Below, piece by piece: positions 61,508 through 64,000 of a stretch of 64,000 nt of DNA. The stretch is from Coraliomargarita algicola (GTDB lineage: Bacteria; Verrucomicrobiota; Verrucomicrobiia; Opitutales; Coraliomargaritaceae): assembly GCF_033878955.1 (NCBI RefSeq), contig NZ_CP138858.1:2391001-2455000 (forward strand), read 5' to 3'. Each line of letters starts with the position of its first letter. The first letter of the stretch is position 1. Position numbers and translations under genes: made by a program. The notes below the pieces were generated by a model that was given only the letters and a program-made list of their open reading frames with translations, made no database searches and was not told the DNA's origin.

Positions 61508-61969
61508 CTAGATATCGATGACATCATCGTCCTGCAACGGCTTTTGACGATGTGGCTGTCGACTCGCAGTCGGCTCACTGGGGCGATTGCCAGCACTACG
61601 GGTGGTACGCACTTGCACGCGACTATTTCCAAAGAACATATTCGCCGCAAAACCTGTCAAACTCACGACAAAAGCACCCGCTAATGCATATGCAAATGAG
61701 TCCACATCAAAGCCATCCACTAAGTTGCCAACCAGCAAAAACAAGAGTGCGTTGATCAACCAAATACCAAGGCCAAAGGTCATAATGATAAATGGTAATG
61801 CAAACAACATGAGCAAGGGCTTAAGAAAGACATTGCACAAACTCAGTAACAGCACAGCCACAACTAAAGCACTGCTATCGCTATAATGAATCCCTGCAAA
61901 CACATGCGAGGCAATGAGTACGCCAAGTGCGATCAGCAGCCAGCTTTTAAAAATTCGTTTTATGTCCAT
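61508..61969 (-). CDS. Phage holin family (superfamily IV) membrane protein
   Basis: The 153-residue protein has four membrane segments (SWLLIALGVLIASHVFAGI, LVVAVLLLSLCNVFLKPLLML, FGLGIWLINALLFLLVG, SFAYALAGAFVVSLTGFAANMFF) with the NVFLKP and NALLFLLVG motifs of the DUF360/holin IV group, then a basic, disordered tail. Chromosomal members are unrelated to lysis as far as is known. It is in a run of minus-strand genes with the next gene 3 bases upstream. Confidence 0.87.
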   Translation of the reverse strand: MDIKRIFKSWLLIALGVLIASHVFAGIHYSDSSALVVAVLLLSLCNVFLKPLLMLFALPFIIMTFGLGIWLINALLFLLVGNLVDGFDVDSFAYALAGAFVVSLTGFAANMFFGNSRVQVRTTRSAGNRPSEPTASRQPHRQKPLQDDDVIDI

Positions 61970-61972
61970 AAT

Positions 61973-62452
61973 CTAAGAATCCCCGTCTACAGTGGGGTCG
62001 ACCTCCACGTCCATGCTAGGTGAGTAGCGAAAGTTATAAGAAACAGGCTCTGCACCCTCATCAGCCGGAAACACCAAAATAACATTATATAAATGCGGCG
62101 GTGTCATAATCCCCGCAGCCCCCAAACCACCGCCCGTGGGCAAAAGACTGAGTCGGTGATAGGCTCGTCCACGCACAGATCCCGTAAAACGAACCGTGGC
62201 CGTTTCCGATTCGGGCTCTGCGATCAGCCCGTTCCCATCAATCCAATAGATGCGCAAGCGATTATCAACGATCCGGAAGTTTATACGCGGCTCATCCTCC
62301 CCGCGTTCGATATAATACCCCTGTTCGGAAACCAGATCACCTACCTCATAAGGCGCTTCAGCCACTTCCGTGGGAATCTCCACGCCTTCGTTTTGTGCAC
62401 CAAGGGGCACAGAAATAAATAAAGCGAGCAGCAAGAGAGGGAAGAATTTCAT
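61973..62452 (-). CDS. Small secreted protein of unknown function
   Basis: The 159-residue protein has a signal peptide (FFPLLLLALFISVPLGAQ). The mature part is beta-rich and acidic (YYIERGEDEPRINFRIVDNRLRIYWID, ETATVRFTGSVRGRAYHRLSLL). No family is recognised. Separated from the holin-type gene by 3 bases, so co-transcribed. Confidence 0.75.
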   Translation of the reverse strand: MKFFPLLLLALFISVPLGAQNEGVEIPTEVAEAPYEVGDLVSEQGYYIERGEDEPRINFRIVDNRLRIYWIDGNGLIAEPESETATVRFTGSVRGRAYHRLSLLPTGGGLGAAGIMTPPHLYNVILVFPADEGAEPVSYNFRYSPSMDVEVDPTVDGDS

Positions 62453-62482
62453 GATTTCAATATGCGCAGGTAGCCGCGAAGA

Positions 62483-63835
62483 TCAATCACCACTCGCCGA
62501 CTCTCGGGCTTGAATTTCGGATTTAAGTTTTTTTAGCTGCGCCACGCGTTGGGCCGTTGCAGCTTCTGCGCCAGCTTGACCAGGCACGTAAAAAGTCATA
62601 GGCTGCAGCATGTAATCCTGCCCGGACACCCCATGCGGATAATCGTGACTATAGCGGTAATCTGCCCCGTGGCCCATGGCTTTATTTGTTTTGGTATGTG
62701 CGTCTCGCAGCCATAAAGGCACTGCCTGTACCGCTTGCTCTCGGAGACTTTTCTTCACAGCCCCAATGGCACGTGTGACAGAATTACTCTTAGGAGAGGT
62801 CGCCAAATAGAGCACTGCATGCGCCAAGGCATATTCACACTCAGGCATACCCACTTTTTCACAAGCCTCGAAAGCGGCCACGGCTACAGTGAGTGCATGT
62901 GAATTTGCCAGTCCGACATCTTCAGACGCCAATATCGTGAGCCGCCTGGCAATAAAGCGCGGATCTTCGCCGCCCTGAAGCATCTTAAAAGTCCAATAAA
63001 GTGCAGCGTCCGGATCTGAACCACGAATGCTCTTAATCATCGCGGATACATGATCGTAGTGCTCATCCTCATCACGATCATAGCGAATCTGCCGCTCTCG
63101 GGCAAAAACTTCAACCGCATCTGCATCCAAATGCGCCCCCAGCGGTTGGCTTAGCACCAAGGTCTCTAAAGCATTGAGCGCACGTCGCAAGTCACCTCCT
63201 GAAAACTCGGCAACTGCCTTAAACACGACGGCATCGGCCGTGCAGCGAAAATTGCCAAGTCCCCGCTCAGCATCGCCTAAAGCATGCGCCAAAACCGTAG
63301 TGATTGCCTCCGTATTGACAGGCTCTAAGCGAAAAAGATGACTGCGACTCAACAAGGGTGCATTTACATAAAAGCCCGGATTGTGAGTCGTCGCCCCAAT
63401 TAAGCGTATATTCCCCGCCTCCACATCAGGCAAAAGCAGGTCTTGCTGTGATTTATTAAAACGGTGGATCTCATCGATAAAAAGAATCGTATTCTTAGAA
63501 GGTTCGTAGCGCGCCATGCGCAAAATATCACGCATCTCAGCCACATTAGACAGCACAGCATTGATGCGCACAAATTTACTCTGAGTCTCCGCAGCAATAA
63601 CCTCTGCAAGTGAGGTTTTGCCACAACCAGGGGGCCCATAAAAGATCAGACTACCAAAATTATCCGCTTGAATCAGACGCGGCAACAGACAGCCCTCCCC
63701 GACTACATGATCTTGCCCAATCACTTCATTAAGCTTACGCGGGCGCATGCGCACAGCCAAAGGGCGGTGCTTGGGCTCTGAAGAGCGTCCTCCTGAGTCA
63801 GCAAAAATATCAGCCTGATCCACATCTATTGGCAT
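62483..63835 (-). CDS. rarA: Replication-associated recombination protein A (AAA ATPase RarA/MgsA)
   Basis: The 450-residue clamp-loader-like AAA ATPase shows the RarA opening PLAVRMRPRKLNEVIGQDHVVG, Walker A FYGPPGCGKTSLA, Walker B LFIDEIHRFNKSQQD, sensor 1 IGATTHNPGFYVN, and the C-terminal domain ending GADYRYSHDYPHGVSGQDY. It acts at stalled replication forks with SSB and RecA. ATG 63835 was chosen; the longer frame adds a non-conserved tail. Confidence 0.95.
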   Translation of the reverse strand: MPIDVDQADIFADSGGRSSEPKHRPLAVRMRPRKLNEVIGQDHVVGEGCLLPRLIQADNFGSLIFYGPPGCGKTSLAEVIAAETQSKFVRINAVLSNVAEMRDILRMARYEPSKNTILFIDEIHRFNKSQQDLLLPDVEAGNIRLIGATTHNPGFYVNAPLLSRSHLFRLEPVNTEAITTVLAHALGDAERGLGNFRCTADAVVFKAVAEFSGGDLRRALNALETLVLSQPLGAHLDADAVEVFARERQIRYDRDEDEHYDHVSAMIKSIRGSDPDAALYWTFKMLQGGEDPRFIARRLTILASEDVGLANSHALTVAVAAFEACEKVGMPECEYALAHAVLYLATSPKSNSVTRAIGAVKKSLREQAVQAVPLWLRDAHTKTNKAMGHGADYRYSHDYPHGVSGQDYMLQPMTFYVPGQAGAEAATAQRVAQLKKLKSEIQARESASGD

Positions 63836-63916
63836 CTTAGTATATTCGTGGCTGCGCTCGATCCTTGCAAGTGCGAACAAATCAAGAAAGACTCCCCTAC
63901 TAACGTCGATTACCCG

Positions 63917-64000
63917 ATGCCACGCCAACACCAGATGCCAACCCGCGCCCCGGCCCTATTTCTACTTGTCGGCATGGTCGCAGGTTTTTATGCAGCCGAT
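63917..64000 (+). CDS. Start of a membrane protein, possibly ComEC (cut by right edge)
   Basis: From ATG 63917 (or 63935) the frame stays open to the edge and encodes a short basic start followed by a hydrophobic helix (APALFLLVGMVAGFYAAD). This resembles the N terminus of ComEC/Rec2 DNA-uptake proteins, but 28 codons are too few to be sure. Confidence 0.3.
   Translation, partial: MPRQHQMPTRAPALFLLVGMVAGFYAAD

Noticed and set aside
61508..61969. Prophage remnant based on the holin-family protein
   Set aside because: This four-helix family is widespread on chromosomes, and no other phage gene is near.

Overview
The window looks like a chromosomal segment of a Gram-negative member of the PVC superphylum, most likely a marine Verrucomicrobiota of the Opitutae/Puniceicoccales type. 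The grounds are an Mfd-RNase III-PhoH housekeeping block, a GreA with a very long extra N-terminal region, a double-length UvrA of about 1,900 residues (an arrangement also known from Chlamydia), LPS synthesis (KdsB, an O-antigen ligase-type protein), an EpsI-like exosortase-associated protein, outer-membrane proteins, and many short dispersed repeats. The phylum-level call is an inference from these features, not from a marker-gene tree.

Layout. 1-6.4 kb: end of glyA, then phoH, rnc and mfd. 6.4-10 kb: a nucleobase uptake locus (uracil permease, Tsx-like outer-membrane channel, AzgA-like purine permease). 10.3-14.9 kb: a YtrA-type GntR regulator with its own inverted-repeat operator, followed by an ABC ATPase and two paralogous permease-like proteins. 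15-21.8 kb: tRNA-Arg(CCG), a frameshifted GreA fusion, rsmB-like, a frameshifted DUF2293 gene, trpB, kdsB and a rhodanese. 21.8-30 kb: an envelope and signalling block (CHASE2 adenylate cyclase, FecR protein, frameshifted O-antigen ligase-TPR, EpsI-like protein, then a KAS III, ACP and acetyltransferase operon). 30.1-33.5 kb: accB-accC-Asp23-AmaP. 33.5-39.3 kb: secreted TPR-like protein, lipoprotein, ABCG-like half transporter and a spermidine-synthase-like protein. 39.6-45.4 kb: the giant uvrA. 45.5-53.3 kb: agmatine deiminase, tRNA-Ile2(CAU), a two-domain esterase, asd, an L,D-transpeptidase, YkgJ and PepSY. 53.3-56.5 kb: TonB receptor and AraC regulator. 56.5-64 kb: beta-CASP nuclease, DUF3857 transglutaminase, lpd, small membrane and secreted proteins, rarA and the start of a possible comEC.

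The most striking content is not a gene but a set of small repeats that cross gene boundaries. One is a 7-base-unit repeat (GAACGTC/GAACATC) that lies between genes and also sits in frame twice inside uvrA, where it encodes ERRTSN-type peptides. Another is a large palindrome in frame in uvrA that encodes GVPPLGG...PPKGGTPT. The third is a family of about 25-30-bp hairpins with a GTAG head and compensating stem changes; one copy is in frame in uvrA, and in phoH, trpB and asd the TAG of the head is the stop codon of the gene. Together they behave like the in-frame palindromic elements of Rickettsia.

Five genes (greA fusion, DUF2293, O-antigen ligase-TPR, KAS III and a 68-residue protein) are each split by a single-base frameshift. 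Two of these fall in 7-base homopolymers that are also legitimate -1 slippage sites. Whether they are sequencing errors, pseudogenes or regulated slippage cannot be settled from the sequence alone.
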